Shown: in pieces, positions 8,553 through 18,082 of the stretch
How the letters are laid out: every line of letters starts with the position of its first letter
Numbering within the stretch: position 1 is the stretch's first letter
DNA from: Pirellula sp.
Lineage (GTDB): Bacteria; Planctomycetota; Planctomycetia; Pirellulales; Pirellulaceae
Assembly: GCA_021300155.1 (NCBI GenBank)
Contig: JAJTID010000017.1
Location: forward strand, 115,481 to 179,480
Direction of reading: 5' to 3'
DNA: 64,000 nt
Notes under the pieces: generated by a model
Databases searched by the model: none
Told to the model about the DNA's origin: nothing
Seen by the model: the letters and a program-made list of their open reading frames with translations, nothing else
Position numbers and translations under genes: made by a program

Positions 8553-9488
8553 ATGTCCTTTACTAATGCACTTTCGGTTTGGTTTTCAGCACTGGTATGT
8601 TTCTGCTCAGGTGTTGTCTTTTCCCAAGACACGACTCGTTACTTGATCATTCATTCCGATGATGCCGGTATGTCACATTCGGTAAACGTCGCTACACAAT
8701 CAGGGCTGGAGAGTGGGATTGTAACCTCTGCGAGCATTATAGTTCCGTGTCCGTGGTTCAAGGAGTTTGCCAACTTTGCCAAGGCGAATCCGCAGTATGA
8801 TTACGGCGTTCACTTGACCTTGAATTCGGAATGGGATAACTACCGATGGGGTCCGGTTGCATCGCGAGATCGCGTACCTAGTCTTGTCGATCCGACAGGC
8901 TGTTTGTGGGACAACGTAGGGCAAGTTGCTGCAAATGCAAAGGCGGATGAAGTCAAGATCGAGCTCAAGGCGCAGATAGATCGCGCGTTGCAGTTTGGTG
9001 TCCCATTAAGTCATCTCGATACACACATGGGGGCTGTGCTATGCCGTCCGGACATCGTTGACGTGTATGTCGATCTGGCAGTGGAATACAATCTGCCAAT
9101 ATTGTTCTTCAGTCGATTGCCGCCAGAGATTGGGAGAGAGTATACCGCGCTGACATCTCAATTTCAGAAGTCGATTGCGAAGTTGTCGGAAAAAAAGTTG
9201 CCTTTACTCGACAGCTTGCTTCAATTTTACGGTGGGAATAATGCTGAAAAGCGCAAGCAACTTTACCTGGATGAGATCGCCAAGATTGGACCGGGAGTAA
9301 CTCAGTTAATCATCCATTGTGGACAAGACAATGAAGAGTTGCGTGCTATCACCGATAGTGCAAAGCGGCGAGACCAAGATCGCGATCTCTTCACCGATCC
9401 AGCGATGAAAGAATTCTTGAAGACACAGAAGATTCAGTTGTTGACGTGGAAACAGTTTCACGAATGGTCAAAACGACGGATTGAGTGA
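8553..9488 (+). CDS. Secreted ChbG/YdjC-like carbohydrate deacetylase
   Basis: 311 aa. A signal peptide covers about residues 1-24. The mature protein has the YdjC-family metal site: HSDDAGMSHS at 34-43 supplies Asp ligands, and GVHLTLNSEW and SHLDTHMG supply the His ligands. The family removes acetyl groups from N-acetylated oligosaccharides such as chitobiose derivatives. The E. coli enzyme is cytosolic, so the signal peptide suggests action in the periplasm or on exported sugars here. It starts three bases after the yaeQ-like gene and ends convergent with the HtrA gene. Confidence 0.85.
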   Translation: MSFTNALSVWFSALVCFCSGVVFSQDTTRYLIIHSDDAGMSHSVNVATQSGLESGIVTSASIIVPCPWFKEFANFAKANPQYDYGVHLTLNSEWDNYRWGPVASRDRVPSLVDPTGCLWDNVGQVAANAKADEVKIELKAQIDRALQFGVPLSHLDTHMGAVLCRPDIVDVYVDLAVEYNLPILFFSRLPPEIGREYTALTSQFQKSIAKLSEKKLPLLDSLLQFYGGNNAEKRKQLYLDEIAKIGPGVTQLIIHCGQDNEELRAITDSAKRRDQDRDLFTDPAMKEFLKTQKIQLLTWKQFHEWSKRRIE

Positions 9489-9502
9489 CAATTCACTGTC
9501 AC
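9485..9502. terminator. Possible bidirectional terminator
   Basis: GTGACA at 9485-9490 and TGTCAC at 9497-9502 form an exact six-base stem with a six-base loop. It sits between, and overlaps, the ends of the convergent ChbG-like and HtrA genes. There is no clear T-run, so it would be a weak intrinsic terminator. Confidence 0.3.
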
Positions 9503-9503
9503 A

Positions 9504-10859
9504 TTATCGTCGATTGCGATCTTGCGAGACAGCGATCGTCAGAGGGCGACTCTTTCGAATCAAATAATACTTGACGCTCGACGCTGTTTGAAAGCTGTTG
9601 TTTGCCATAATCCAAGCCAGAGTCTTGAGCGTTGGAGTTTGCCAATCCATGACTCCGACGATTACATCGCCAGGGCTCAAGTGTTCTCGAGAAGCGAGAC
9701 TACCAGGTCGGACCTCAGTGATCTTGAGACCACCTTTGTAGTCATCCGATATCCCAGCAATGGAGGAAGCTGGGACTGGGGTAACGCGAACGCCGAGCCG
9801 CTCCCAGGCTGCTCGTTGGATTTCGCTTTCTTCCGAAGCGATCGTAGGCTTTTGCAAGACAACACTTTGAACGAGCGATTCGCCGTTTCTCTCAAGTTCG
9901 ATGTCAATCGTTTCACCAGCACTCACATCTAGCAAAGCAAGTTCGAGTTCCAATGGATTGTCGACGGAGTGTCCAGCGACAGTCCGAATCCCATCCCCTG
10001 TCCGGATGTCTCTCGCAGATTTGTTTCCGTTTCCTCGAAACTCTTGAACGATGAGCTGAAAGCCATTTTCTGTTGGGATACGATTGCAAAACAGTCCGTG
10101 CGAACCGGATGTTCGGTATTGAGCAACGAGATCCGCCATGACTTCCAAGGCGTTATCGATGGGGATCGCAAAGCCAATTCCCTGCGCACCCACTCGGACG
10201 GCCACATTGATACCGATGACTTCTCCGTCGATATTCAACAAAGGGCCGCCCGAGTTTCCCGGGTTGATATCTGCGTTCGTTTGAATGAGGTCCGTGTATT
10301 GTTGAGATCCATTGACTGGAATGTCACGGTGAAGAGCGCTGATGATGCCAACTGTTACCGTGTTTTGATAGCCGAAGGGATTACCGATAGCGACGACGGT
10401 TTCCCCACGAAGCAGATCATCGCTTCGTCCAATGTGAATTACAGGTAGTTCGCGACCGACATTGATCTTGATCATCGCAAGATCGGTTTCAGGGTCATAG
10501 TTGATCAGTTTGGCGATTGCCGTCGTTCCATCTGCCAGTGTGACTTCGATCTTCTCGACAGCGTCCACGACGTGGTAGTTTGTAATGATCAAGCCGCGGC
10601 GGTCGATGATGACCCCAGTTCCCATTCCGTTGACTTCTTGTCGTGTAGCAACTCCATTGGCCCCCGTGTTCGTGAGGGTTTTGTTCCCTTGAATGTTGAC
10701 GACTGCTGGTTCGGCTTTCTTGATCGCTTGAACAATCGGGGTCGATCGGTGGGTTGGGTCCGCCAATGCGGATGCAGGGGTATAAGCCAGACACAGCGTG
10801 GATGCCAATAGGCCCGAAGACAGCATTCGGACCCAATTGGTGAAAAGTCTTTGTTTCAT
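9504..10859 (-). CDS. HtrA/DegP-type periplasmic serine protease
   Basis: 451 aa. A signal peptide occupies about 1-33 (cut near ALA-DP). The trypsin-like domain (about 40-245) has the triad H96 in TNYHVV, D126 in ETDLAMIK and S203 in GNSGGPL. A first PDZ-like domain spans about 255-340 (KSARDIRTGDGIRTVAGHSV). The C-terminal 100 residues contain a second PDZ-like stretch (LKITEVRPGSLASREHLSPGDVI). This is the usual architecture for envelope quality-control proteases that degrade misfolded proteins. It is monocistronic, convergent with the ChbG-like gene. Confidence 0.93.
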   Translation of the reverse strand: MKQRLFTNWVRMLSSGLLASTLCLAYTPASALADPTHRSTPIVQAIKKAEPAVVNIQGNKTLTNTGANGVATRQEVNGMGTGVIIDRRGLIITNYHVVDAVEKIEVTLADGTTAIAKLINYDPETDLAMIKINVGRELPVIHIGRSDDLLRGETVVAIGNPFGYQNTVTVGIISALHRDIPVNGSQQYTDLIQTNADINPGNSGGPLLNIDGEVIGINVAVRVGAQGIGFAIPIDNALEVMADLVAQYRTSGSHGLFCNRIPTENGFQLIVQEFRGNGNKSARDIRTGDGIRTVAGHSVDNPLELELALLDVSAGETIDIELERNGESLVQSVVLQKPTIASEESEIQRAAWERLGVRVTPVPASSIAGISDDYKGGLKITEVRPGSLASREHLSPGDVIVGVMDWQTPTLKTLAWIMANNSFQTASSVKYYLIRKSRPLTIAVSQDRNRR

Positions 10860-11162
10860 GCTGGACTGGATTTGGAGTGTTGAATCGGATGGTTAGTCGA
10901 TTTTGACGACTTCACGAACGATTTAGAGACTGCTAGCACTGCTGCCAAATTCTCGTATGGGTAGCATCGGTTGTTCCAAATATGCCACATGACGCATGGC
11001 AATGACGCTATGCCTAGATGACGTACGCCGTATCCTCGACCCATCTTGCCTATTTGTGTCGTCGATCGATTGTTGATGCCAAAATAGGCTGAGTTGTGTT
11101 AAACTGGGTCGCGTTTGCGATGCTTTTTGCGATTCCATTTACGAGGCTTATAGACATACCCC
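10860..11162. other. Intergenic region between divergent genes
   Basis: A 303-bp gap between the leftward htrA gene and nrdR. It must carry the promoter of the nrdR-lptE gene run. I see no strong hairpin, no small gene and no confident promoter box. Confidence 0.45.
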
Positions 11163-11630
11163 ATGAAATGTCCGTATTGTTCGAGCGACAACGACGCCGT
11201 TCGGGATTCTCGAATTGTGGAGGACGGGAAAGCGATTCGTCGGCGGAGATTTTGCAACCATTGCAGACGGAGGTTTACCACCTATGAACGGGTGGAGGGG
11301 CTTCTCCAAGTCGTGAAACGCGATGGGAGCCATCAAGATTTTAGCCGTGCGAAAATTGAGAGAGGAATTCAAGCTGCGTGTTGGAAGCGCAAGATCAATG
11401 TGCAGCAGATTGAAAAACTTGCGGCAGAAATAGAAGCGCACATTCTGGATCAATATGAAAAAGAGGTTTCCAGCGAGGACATCGGCAATTTGTGCATGGA
11501 ATACCTTCGGGAGTTGGATCAAGTGGCGTTTGTTCGATTCGCCAGCGTCTATCGGCGATTTAGCGATATCCAGGACTTTGTAGAAGAACTTCGCCCCATT
11601 CTAAAGGGCGGCGGCAAACGGCGAGAATAG
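11163..11630 (+). CDS. nrdR: Transcriptional repressor NrdR
   Basis: 155 aa, the standard length. The N-terminal zinc ribbon has C3, C6, C31 and C34 (MKCPYC and CNHC), followed by the Arg-rich DNA-contact segment RRRRF. An ATP-cone domain spans about 46-136 (VVKRDGSHQDFSRAKIERGIQAAC). NrdR senses ATP/dATP and represses ribonucleotide reductase operons at paired NrdR boxes; no such operon is in this window. It heads a co-directional run of eight genes and its stop overlaps the GTG start of the next gene by one base. Confidence 0.95.
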   Translation: MKCPYCSSDNDAVRDSRIVEDGKAIRRRRFCNHCRRRFTTYERVEGLLQVVKRDGSHQDFSRAKIERGIQAACWKRKINVQQIEKLAAEIEAHILDQYEKEVSSEDIGNLCMEYLRELDQVAFVRFASVYRRFSDIQDFVEELRPILKGGGKRRE

Positions 11631-12631
11631 TGGCTTTGCCCACTGGACTTGAGGCTACAATTTTTTGCCGCTTTCCCATAAAATGGGGGACAACTCTTCC
11701 AACAGATGACACCTCAGGAATTCGCACCATTTCCACTGCTCCGACTCAAGTCTCATTCCAGGATCTTTGGAAGCAACTTTGCCGCGAAGTCGACATCGAG
11801 TTGGATCGATCGATCGACATGCTCGGCTCTCGGTGTCCAGAGCGCTTGCGGGAAGCATGCCGCTACTCGCTGCTAGGGCCTGGGAAAAGGCTTAGACCTG
11901 TACTTTGCTTGCTGGCCTGTGAAACGCTCGGCGGTACCCGTCAAAAAGCAATACCTTTTGCTATCTCTCTCGAGATGATCCATTGTTACTCGTTGATTCA
12001 TGATGATTTGCCGGCGATGGATGACGATGATCTTCGTCGCGGCAGACCGACGAGCCATATACAATTCGATGAAGCGACGGCTATTCTGGCGGGGGATGCC
12101 CTCCAGTGTTTGGCATTTGAAACATTGCTTCGAGCGGACCTACCCTCGGAACGTCGAATCGACGCTTGTCGATTGTTGTCGCAAGCGGCAGGTGCGGAGG
12201 GGATGGTTGCAGGGCAAATGGACGATCTTTGGGCGGAGAAACATGGCGGGGATGCCGAGTTATTGAAGTCGATACATGCGAGAAAGACGGGTGCGATGAT
12301 TCGAGCGTCGGTCGAACTTGGCGTCGTTGCGGCGGGCGGAACAACAAAAGATCAAGAAATCTTGGCCGGTTACGGAGAATCCATTGGAATTGCATTTCAA
12401 ATTGCCGACGACCTACTAGACGTCGAGAGTTCCGTGGAGAACACTGGAAAACGAACGGGAAAAGATCAGGAACGAGGGAAACTGACCTACCCCGCAATAC
12501 ACGGGATTGCCGCCAGTAGAGAAATGGCCGAACGGTTTGTCGCTCATGCCGTGGAGGCTCTTTCGGTTTACGGTTCGAAGGCAGCCCCGCTGCAACAGTT
12601 GGCGAGATATATTATCGACAGGAGTCACTAG
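11630..12631 (+). CDS. ispA: Polyprenyl (farnesyl/geranylgeranyl) diphosphate synthase
   Basis: Condenses isopentenyl diphosphate with allylic diphosphates, feeding quinone, carotenoid or hopanoid and undecaprenyl synthesis. 333 aa from a GTG at 11630. The first 40-50 residues are not conserved, so translation may begin later, though no in-frame ATG lies before residue 60. The first Asp-rich motif is DDLPAMDDDD (DDx4D, the bacterial type with a two-residue insertion), and the second is DDLLD. GKRLRP, which binds diphosphate, is also present. Chain length cannot be fixed from sequence alone. The gene immediately precedes dxs, so both ends of precursor synthesis are co-expressed. Confidence 0.9.
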   Translation: MALPTGLEATIFCRFPIKWGTTLPTDDTSGIRTISTAPTQVSFQDLWKQLCREVDIELDRSIDMLGSRCPERLREACRYSLLGPGKRLRPVLCLLACETLGGTRQKAIPFAISLEMIHCYSLIHDDLPAMDDDDLRRGRPTSHIQFDEATAILAGDALQCLAFETLLRADLPSERRIDACRLLSQAAGAEGMVAGQMDDLWAEKHGGDAELLKSIHARKTGAMIRASVELGVVAAGGTTKDQEILAGYGESIGIAFQIADDLLDVESSVENTGKRTGKDQERGKLTYPAIHGIAASREMAERFVAHAVEALSVYGSKAAPLQQLARYIIDRSH

Positions 12632-12635
12632 ACCT

Positions 12636-14540
12636 ATGCATGAGATGCTTTCAAAACTCGAGTCCGCCGACCCCCTCCATTCGATGAGTGTGGAGCAGTT
12701 GGAATCGTTAGGTGTCGAGATTCGCGATGTGCTTTGCAATCTTCTCGCGACTCGGACTGCCCACTTCGCATCCAACCTCGGGGTCGTCGAGCTATGTCTC
12801 GCATTGCATAGTGTTTTTGATTTCCGAAAAGACCGATTGATCTGGGATACTGGCCACCAAATCTATCCTCACAAACTGATCACCGGTCGTTACCATGAGT
12901 TTCAATCGATCCGAACCAAAGGCGGATTGATGGGGTACCCGAATCCAGTGGAAAGTGACTACGATCTATTCATGACTGGCCACGCGGGTTGTTCCGTATC
13001 GACAGCGTTGGGGCTCAAGAGCGGCGATGACTTGATGGATCAGGCCTCGCGCAAAAGCGTTGCGGTCATCGGTGATGGAGCATTCCCATCCGGCATCGTT
13101 TTTGAAGCGATGAATAATGCAGGCGAGCTTAACTCCGATTTGATTGTGATCTTGAATGACAACAAGATGTCCATCTGCCCGCGAGTGGGAGCTGTTGCCA
13201 ACTATCTAGATCGATTGCGCACCAACCCGTTCTACACGGGTCTGAAGAGCGAAGTCGTGAAGGTCTTGAACAAACTGCCGTTGTTTGGTGATCCCGCGGA
13301 AAAACTGTTGGCCCAAATCAAAGAAGGGGTCAAGGCAGGAATGGTCGGCGGAATGCTCTTCGAAGAGTTCGGCTTTAGGTACATCGGCCCCATCGATGGT
13401 CACGATATTCATCTGATGCGCAAGTATCTAGAGATGATCAAGGATCAGAAAGGTCCGACGTTGTTGCATGTCGTCACCGAAAAGGGGCGTGGCTACAAAC
13501 CAGCCGAAAAGGACCCGGTCTATTTCCATACACCGCCAGCGTTCGAAGATGAAGATGGCTCACCCAAAATCGTTACCTCTGGTGAGAAGCCAGCCTTTAC
13601 AAACTTTGCTCGCGACGCGATCCTGAGCCAAATGAAAAAGAATGACAAGGTTACCGTGATGACGGCTGCCATGTGTCAAGGTAACAAACTCGAACCGGTC
13701 CGCGATGCTTTTCCAGATCGATTCTTTGATGTTGGAATTTGCGAATCACATGCGGTCGCCTTTGCGGCAGGGCATGCAAAAGTCGGACTACGACCGATTG
13801 TGGCAATCTACTCCACGTTCTTACAACGATCATATGACCAGATTTTCCAAGAGGTTGCGTTGCAAAACCTGCCTGTCACCATGATGCTCGATCGAGCAGG
13901 TTTGACGGGGCCAGATGGTCCGACACACCATGGTTTGTTTGATATTGGCTATATGCGAGTCTTCCCGAACATCGTCATGATGGCTCCAGGAGATGCTACC
14001 GAAGTCGAACCGATGCTAGAGTTTTCACTGAACTTGCCCGGTCCATCCTCGATCCGATATCCGAAGACTACCGCCCCTTCGTTCGAACGCCCAACACAAC
14101 GCATTGAACTTGGAAAATCAGAAACGCTCCGATGGGGAACGGATGGCGCGATTATTGCTTGCGGGGCATCCCTGCAACAGGCGATAACGGCAGCAGACCT
14201 ACTCAGGGAAGAGGGGCTCGAAGTTGCTGTCATCAATGCTCGATTCATCAAGCCGCTAGACATCGATATGCTGACACGAGTCTTTGAAGAGTGCCGGTTC
14301 GTCGTTACGGTAGAAGAGGGAACGCTCATGGGCGGGTTCGGGTCTGCTGTTTTGGAAACCGCTTGTGCCAACGGTTGGGACACACGTGTTCTGCGAACGT
14401 TGGGGATTCCCGATCGATTCATCGAACACGGTGAACGAAATGATTTGCTGTCGGATCTTGGATTGGATGCAGCGGGCGTCGTAAAAACATGCCTGGCACT
14501 GAGCGAACGATTTTCTAATGCCAGCCACGCTGGAGCATGA
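12636..14540 (+). CDS. dxs: 1-deoxy-D-xylulose-5-phosphate synthase
   Basis: First enzyme of the MEP isoprenoid pathway: thiamine-diphosphate-dependent condensation of pyruvate with glyceraldehyde 3-phosphate. 634 aa from ATG 12636 (MHEMLSKL), chosen because it lies just past the ispA stop with AGGAG upstream and gives the family length. The frame is open further upstream but overlaps ispA. The ThDP motif GDGAFPSG starts at 146 with NDNK at 174-177; TGHAGCS contains H116. The pyrimidine-binding domain shows GICESHAVAFAAGHA. The C-terminal transketolase domain ends in LGIPDRFIEHGERNDLL. Its last codons overlap nadK by four bases (ATGA), indicating coupled translation. Confidence 0.96.
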   Translation: MHEMLSKLESADPLHSMSVEQLESLGVEIRDVLCNLLATRTAHFASNLGVVELCLALHSVFDFRKDRLIWDTGHQIYPHKLITGRYHEFQSIRTKGGLMGYPNPVESDYDLFMTGHAGCSVSTALGLKSGDDLMDQASRKSVAVIGDGAFPSGIVFEAMNNAGELNSDLIVILNDNKMSICPRVGAVANYLDRLRTNPFYTGLKSEVVKVLNKLPLFGDPAEKLLAQIKEGVKAGMVGGMLFEEFGFRYIGPIDGHDIHLMRKYLEMIKDQKGPTLLHVVTEKGRGYKPAEKDPVYFHTPPAFEDEDGSPKIVTSGEKPAFTNFARDAILSQMKKNDKVTVMTAAMCQGNKLEPVRDAFPDRFFDVGICESHAVAFAAGHAKVGLRPIVAIYSTFLQRSYDQIFQEVALQNLPVTMMLDRAGLTGPDGPTHHGLFDIGYMRVFPNIVMMAPGDATEVEPMLEFSLNLPGPSSIRYPKTTAPSFERPTQRIELGKSETLRWGTDGAIIACGASLQQAITAADLLREEGLEVAVINARFIKPLDIDMLTRVFEECRFVVTVEEGTLMGGFGSAVLETACANGWDTRVLRTLGIPDRFIEHGERNDLLSDLGLDAAGVVKTCLALSERFSNASHAGA

Positions 14541-15430
14541 ATAAAGTGAGTAGACACCCTTCTGCTCGTTGGAAACAGGATGGTCGCGAGCGTCCAAGGG
14601 TTGTTGTGCTAGCCGCTCCGAATAGGCCGCGTGTTGACTCCGAACTGCCAACGATATTGCAATGCATTGAAAAGCATGCAGAGATCATCGCTGTCGACAA
14701 AGAGTTCAAATACGACTTAGAGTCCTGCGACGCTGACTTGGTCGTGGTGCTCGGCGGTGACGGTTCCATATTACAATCTGCCAGGCAAATGCGATCGAGA
14801 CAGCGACCTGTTCTAGGGGTGAATCTAGGCAAACTCGGGTTCTTGGCTGCCATCCAACCAGATCGCTTCGTCAACGTTTGGGCTGATGTAGCCAATGGTG
14901 ATTTTGCGGTAACAAATCACTTGATGCTTCGTTGTGAAGTGTATCGAGAGTCGGAATTGTTGCATTCGATTATGGGGCTCAATGAAGCAAGCATACTTGG
15001 TGGACCACCTTATTCGATGATGTACATTGATTTGTATATCGACTCAACACTTGCCACAACGTACGCATGCGATGGGTTGATCATTAGCACACCGATCGGA
15101 TCGACTGCCCACAATTTGTCCGCAGGCGGTCCGATATTGCGTCGCAATTTACAAGCGTTTGTGATTTGCCCAATCAGCCCTCATACATTGACTATGCGTC
15201 CTGTGGTCGATACAGCAGACAGAGTCTTTGAGCTAGCGTTGCGAGTGGATCATCCCTCAGCCAGTGTTGTGGTGGATGGTCGCGTCGTATGCCACTTGGA
15301 GCGAGATGTCACCGTCAGGATCTCGCGAGCGGACTCTACATTTCAGTTGATCAGTGTGCCGGGTCACGACGACTATCAAGCGCTTCGCGACAAACTCGGT
15401 TGGAGCGGAAAGCCTCGATTGGTAGAGTAG
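14537..15430 (+). CDS. nadK: NAD kinase
   Basis: Phosphorylates NAD to NADP in the cytosol using ATP or polyphosphate. 297 aa. The signature GGDGS is at 73-77, NLGKLGFLA follows at about 95, and TPIGSTAHNLSAGGPI carries the second conserved substrate motif. Translation is coupled to dxs by an ATGA overlap. NADPH is used by the MEP pathway, which makes the neighbourhood functionally sensible. Confidence 0.95.
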   Translation: MNKVSRHPSARWKQDGRERPRVVVLAAPNRPRVDSELPTILQCIEKHAEIIAVDKEFKYDLESCDADLVVVLGGDGSILQSARQMRSRQRPVLGVNLGKLGFLAAIQPDRFVNVWADVANGDFAVTNHLMLRCEVYRESELLHSIMGLNEASILGGPPYSMMYIDLYIDSTLATTYACDGLIISTPIGSTAHNLSAGGPILRRNLQAFVICPISPHTLTMRPVVDTADRVFELALRVDHPSASVVVDGRVVCHLERDVTVRISRADSTFQLISVPGHDDYQALRDKLGWSGKPRLVE

Positions 15431-15433
15431 CAC

Positions 15434-15922
15434 ATGAGCTCAGTTTTGATTGTCGATGTCGATTGGACGAATCCAAAGCACGGTCAGGATTTGATCGACA
15501 TGCTCCAGGTCTATGCGACGGATCTCATGGGTGGCGGGCAAGGGTTGTTACCAAACACCAAAGCCAATCTATTCGATGCGTTAGGTAAGTTGGGAAATTG
15601 TCATTCGATTCTGGCTTACGTCGAAGAGGAGCCAGCGGGGCTATTGATCAGTTTTGAAGGATTCTCGACGTTTGCCTGCAAGCCACTCCTCAATCTTCAC
15701 GATATCGTCGTCTCGGGACCATTTCGTGGTCGCGGTATTTCCAAGCTATTGATGAATCGTGCTGAAGAGATTGCTAGAGAACTCGGCTGTTGCAAAATAA
15801 CTCTCGAAGTACTTTCCGGCAACAAAGTAGCACAATCCGCTTATGCAGCGTTTGGATTCGAAGGATACCAGCTAGACGCGGAGCAAGGGACTGCACTGTT
15901 TTGGCAAAAGAAGATCTCGTAA
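15434..15922 (+). CDS. GNAT-family N-acetyltransferase
   Basis: 162 aa, a single GNAT domain. The acetyl-CoA pyrophosphate loop is VSGPFRGRGISKLLM (R-G-R-G-I), followed by LEVLSGNKVAQSAYAAFGFEGY, the conserved beta5-alpha4 region in which a Tyr usually acts as acid. Substrate is unknown. It begins three bases after nadK and is followed 31 bp later by recO, so it is part of the same gene run. Confidence 0.88.
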   Translation: MSSVLIVDVDWTNPKHGQDLIDMLQVYATDLMGGGQGLLPNTKANLFDALGKLGNCHSILAYVEEEPAGLLISFEGFSTFACKPLLNLHDIVVSGPFRGRGISKLLMNRAEEIARELGCCKITLEVLSGNKVAQSAYAAFGFEGYQLDAEQGTALFWQKKIS

Positions 15923-15953
15923 TCGGTCCGTCCTCTATGAACGTTGAGCGGTT

Positions 15954-16712
15954 ATGAGTACAGAGAAGACAGAAGCGATCGTCATACGCTCGGTCGCGTG
16001 GAGCGAGACGAGTCTCATCGTGACACTCTTTACGCGAACGCATGGCAAGGTCTCGGCGGTAGCCAAAGGTGCTCGACGGCTAAAAAGTCCATTCGAAACA
16101 TCGTTGGATTTGCTAGCGAAGTCTTATGTTGTGTTCATCCCAAAGTCCAATGATACGCTCGATCTTTTGACGGAAGCGAAGCTGATTCGCCGCTTTCGTT
16201 CAGGTCAGCGTTCTCTGCTAGCGCTTTATTGCGGTTACTACTTGGGCGAATTGGTTTTCACCTTTACCGAGAACCATCTCCCCATTGAAACGCTTTTTGA
16301 AGCGATGGACCGATCGCTTGTCAAACTGGATGAGATGGAGGATCCAGCAAAGATTGTATTGGCCTTTGAGTTGGAATTCCTGCGAGTGCTCGGTCATTTG
16401 CCTTCGTTTGAGCTTTGCGCAGGGTGCGGTAATTCAGTAGAGTCCGGGAGGAACAGGAGCTTTTTGTTTGGCGTAGATGCTGGCGGAGTTTTGTGTGAAC
16501 ATTGCCTTGCAGGGCAGCACCATGTGTTGCGACTCGAGGAAGAGACCATTCACTATTTCCGCGAAGCAACGACCGCAAAGCAACCCGATCAAGTTCCGAT
16601 AGTCCCCTTTGCCGCGAGGGGTGAGGTTCGGTTAGTAATGGAACGATTCATTGCTCACCTTTCGGATCGCCGACTGCGACTGATGGATTTCCTAGAGGAA
16701 TTAAAACGTTGA
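15954..16712 (+). CDS. recO: DNA repair protein RecO
   Basis: 252 aa. RecO anneals SSB-coated single strands and loads RecA with RecR in the RecFOR gap-repair pathway. The N-terminal OB fold is visible in EAIVIRSVAWSETSLIVTLF and GKVSAVAKGARR. The helical C-terminal domain carries a CAGC and CEHC pair, a zinc-ribbon-like site present in many bacterial RecO proteins. The next gene starts with a TTG that overlaps the recO stop by four bases (TTGA). Confidence 0.93.
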   Translation: MSTEKTEAIVIRSVAWSETSLIVTLFTRTHGKVSAVAKGARRLKSPFETSLDLLAKSYVVFIPKSNDTLDLLTEAKLIRRFRSGQRSLLALYCGYYLGELVFTFTENHLPIETLFEAMDRSLVKLDEMEDPAKIVLAFELEFLRVLGHLPSFELCAGCGNSVESGRNRSFLFGVDAGGVLCEHCLAGQHHVLRLEEETIHYFREATTAKQPDQVPIVPFAARGEVRLVMERFIAHLSDRRLRLMDFLEELKR

Positions 16713-18082
16713 CCAATACAATCCAGACTCACTGCGTGATCGCCAATCAAGGTTTGCGAATCGTTGCCGATTATCTCACGCCAAAGTTTGGACCAAGGTT
16801 TCTCTTGATCGTGATGGCACTGAGTGCTTCCGGCTGCGCTACGCTCGGATTGACGAAGAAAGACGACGAGTACGACTTAGCCAAACGTGCGATCGAGAGT
16901 TATCAAGACAAGGATGGGAACTACATCCGTCCAGAAGGTATTCGAGCGGATAAACAAAAGAAGAGCGACCTTCCAAAGTTTCTACAGTCGATACCCGGGA
17001 TTGGGCCTAAGCCCAAGAACGAGGCTCTCGCTAAATCGACTTTTGAAGAAGGCAAGAAGCTCTACGAGGAAGCGATTACACTGGCGGGAGAACCTAGAGC
17101 GGACAAGTTCTATGAGGCCGGTAAGCTGTTTGACAAGGCAGGTAAGAATTGGGTTAGTAGCTATCTTGAGTTAGACGCAATGTTCTGGGCAGGGGAAAGC
17201 TATTTCTTTTCGGAGGATTACAACAAAGCCGAGGACCGATACGTCAAGCTGCTCAAGGAGTATCCTCGAAACAGATACCAGGATCGAGTCGACAAACGCC
17301 GCATGGAAATCGGCAACTACTGGCTTCAGTTTCCTGACCGATTCTATCACGTAAACTTTACCGATAAGCGAAGGCCTTGGAACGACACGGCCAAACACGG
17401 TGTTCGTGTACTGGAAAAAGTACGGCTTGATAGTCCAACCGGCAAGCTAGCGGATGACGTAACGATGGAGCTTGCAAACAATGCATTTAGAAATGAGAAG
17501 TGGATCGAAGCGTTGGATACGTATCGCGACCTCATCACGACCTATCCTGACTCTCGACATTTATTCGATGCGCACTTCTTAGGCCTCAAAGCAGCATTGG
17601 AATCCTATCGCGGTCCTGACTATTCGCAAGAAGCCTTGGATCATGCCGAGAAGTTGATCAAACAGATGCGCCAGTTTCCAGAGGAAGCTCGTCGAGAAAA
17701 AAACGAGATCGACCGAATGTATACGGAGCTGATCAATCGCCGCGCCGAGTACAAATACAATCGAGCTCAATATTACTTCAACAAAGGGGAAGCCAGAGCT
17801 TCGCGAGTGAAATGCGAGGAACTACTCAAAGATTACGAGAACACTGTCTTTGCAGAACCCGCGCGAGAGCTTTTGGCAAAAACGAAAGACATGCCCGACG
17901 AGCCAACACCGTATTTGAAGTGGGTTGGCGACATGTTCCCAACGAACGACAAATTGGCACCATTGCTCAAGCCGTTGCCTGCTGAGGCGCAAGACTCGAC
18001 ACGGCGTGACGAGATCGACCGAACTGCCAATCCTCAGTTACTTGGCTCCCCATCCACTAGTGGTTCGCTAGGACCGCGATGA
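16709..18082 (+). CDS. BamD-like outer-membrane assembly lipoprotein (TPR)
   Basis: 457 aa from a TTG that overlaps recO; a GTG at 16736 is an alternative. A lipoprotein signal ends in the lipobox LSASGC, with C43 as lipidation site. Residues about 115-400 consist of TPR-type helical repeats (for example FYEAGKLFDKAGKNW, DYNKAEDRYVKLLKEYP, ALDTYRDLITTYPDS). This spacing is found in BamD/YfiO proteins of the beta-barrel assembly machine, although at 457 aa it is nearly twice the E. coli length. It is followed with a four-base overlap by an LptE-type lipoprotein gene, which supports an outer-membrane role. The exact BamD orthology is inferred. Confidence 0.75.
   Translation: MTNTIQTHCVIANQGLRIVADYLTPKFGPRFLLIVMALSASGCATLGLTKKDDEYDLAKRAIESYQDKDGNYIRPEGIRADKQKKSDLPKFLQSIPGIGPKPKNEALAKSTFEEGKKLYEEAITLAGEPRADKFYEAGKLFDKAGKNWVSSYLELDAMFWAGESYFFSEDYNKAEDRYVKLLKEYPRNRYQDRVDKRRMEIGNYWLQFPDRFYHVNFTDKRRPWNDTAKHGVRVLEKVRLDSPTGKLADDVTMELANNAFRNEKWIEALDTYRDLITTYPDSRHLFDAHFLGLKAALESYRGPDYSQEALDHAEKLIKQMRQFPEEARREKNEIDRMYTELINRRAEYKYNRAQYYFNKGEARASRVKCEELLKDYENTVFAEPARELLAKTKDMPDEPTPYLKWVGDMFPTNDKLAPLLKPLPAEAQDSTRRDEIDRTANPQLLGSPSTSGSLGPR

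Noticed and set aside
12507..12635. Upstream extension of dxs
   Set aside because: It would overlap the end of ispA by 125 bp; the ATG at 12636 has a ribosome-binding site and gives the normal Dxs length.
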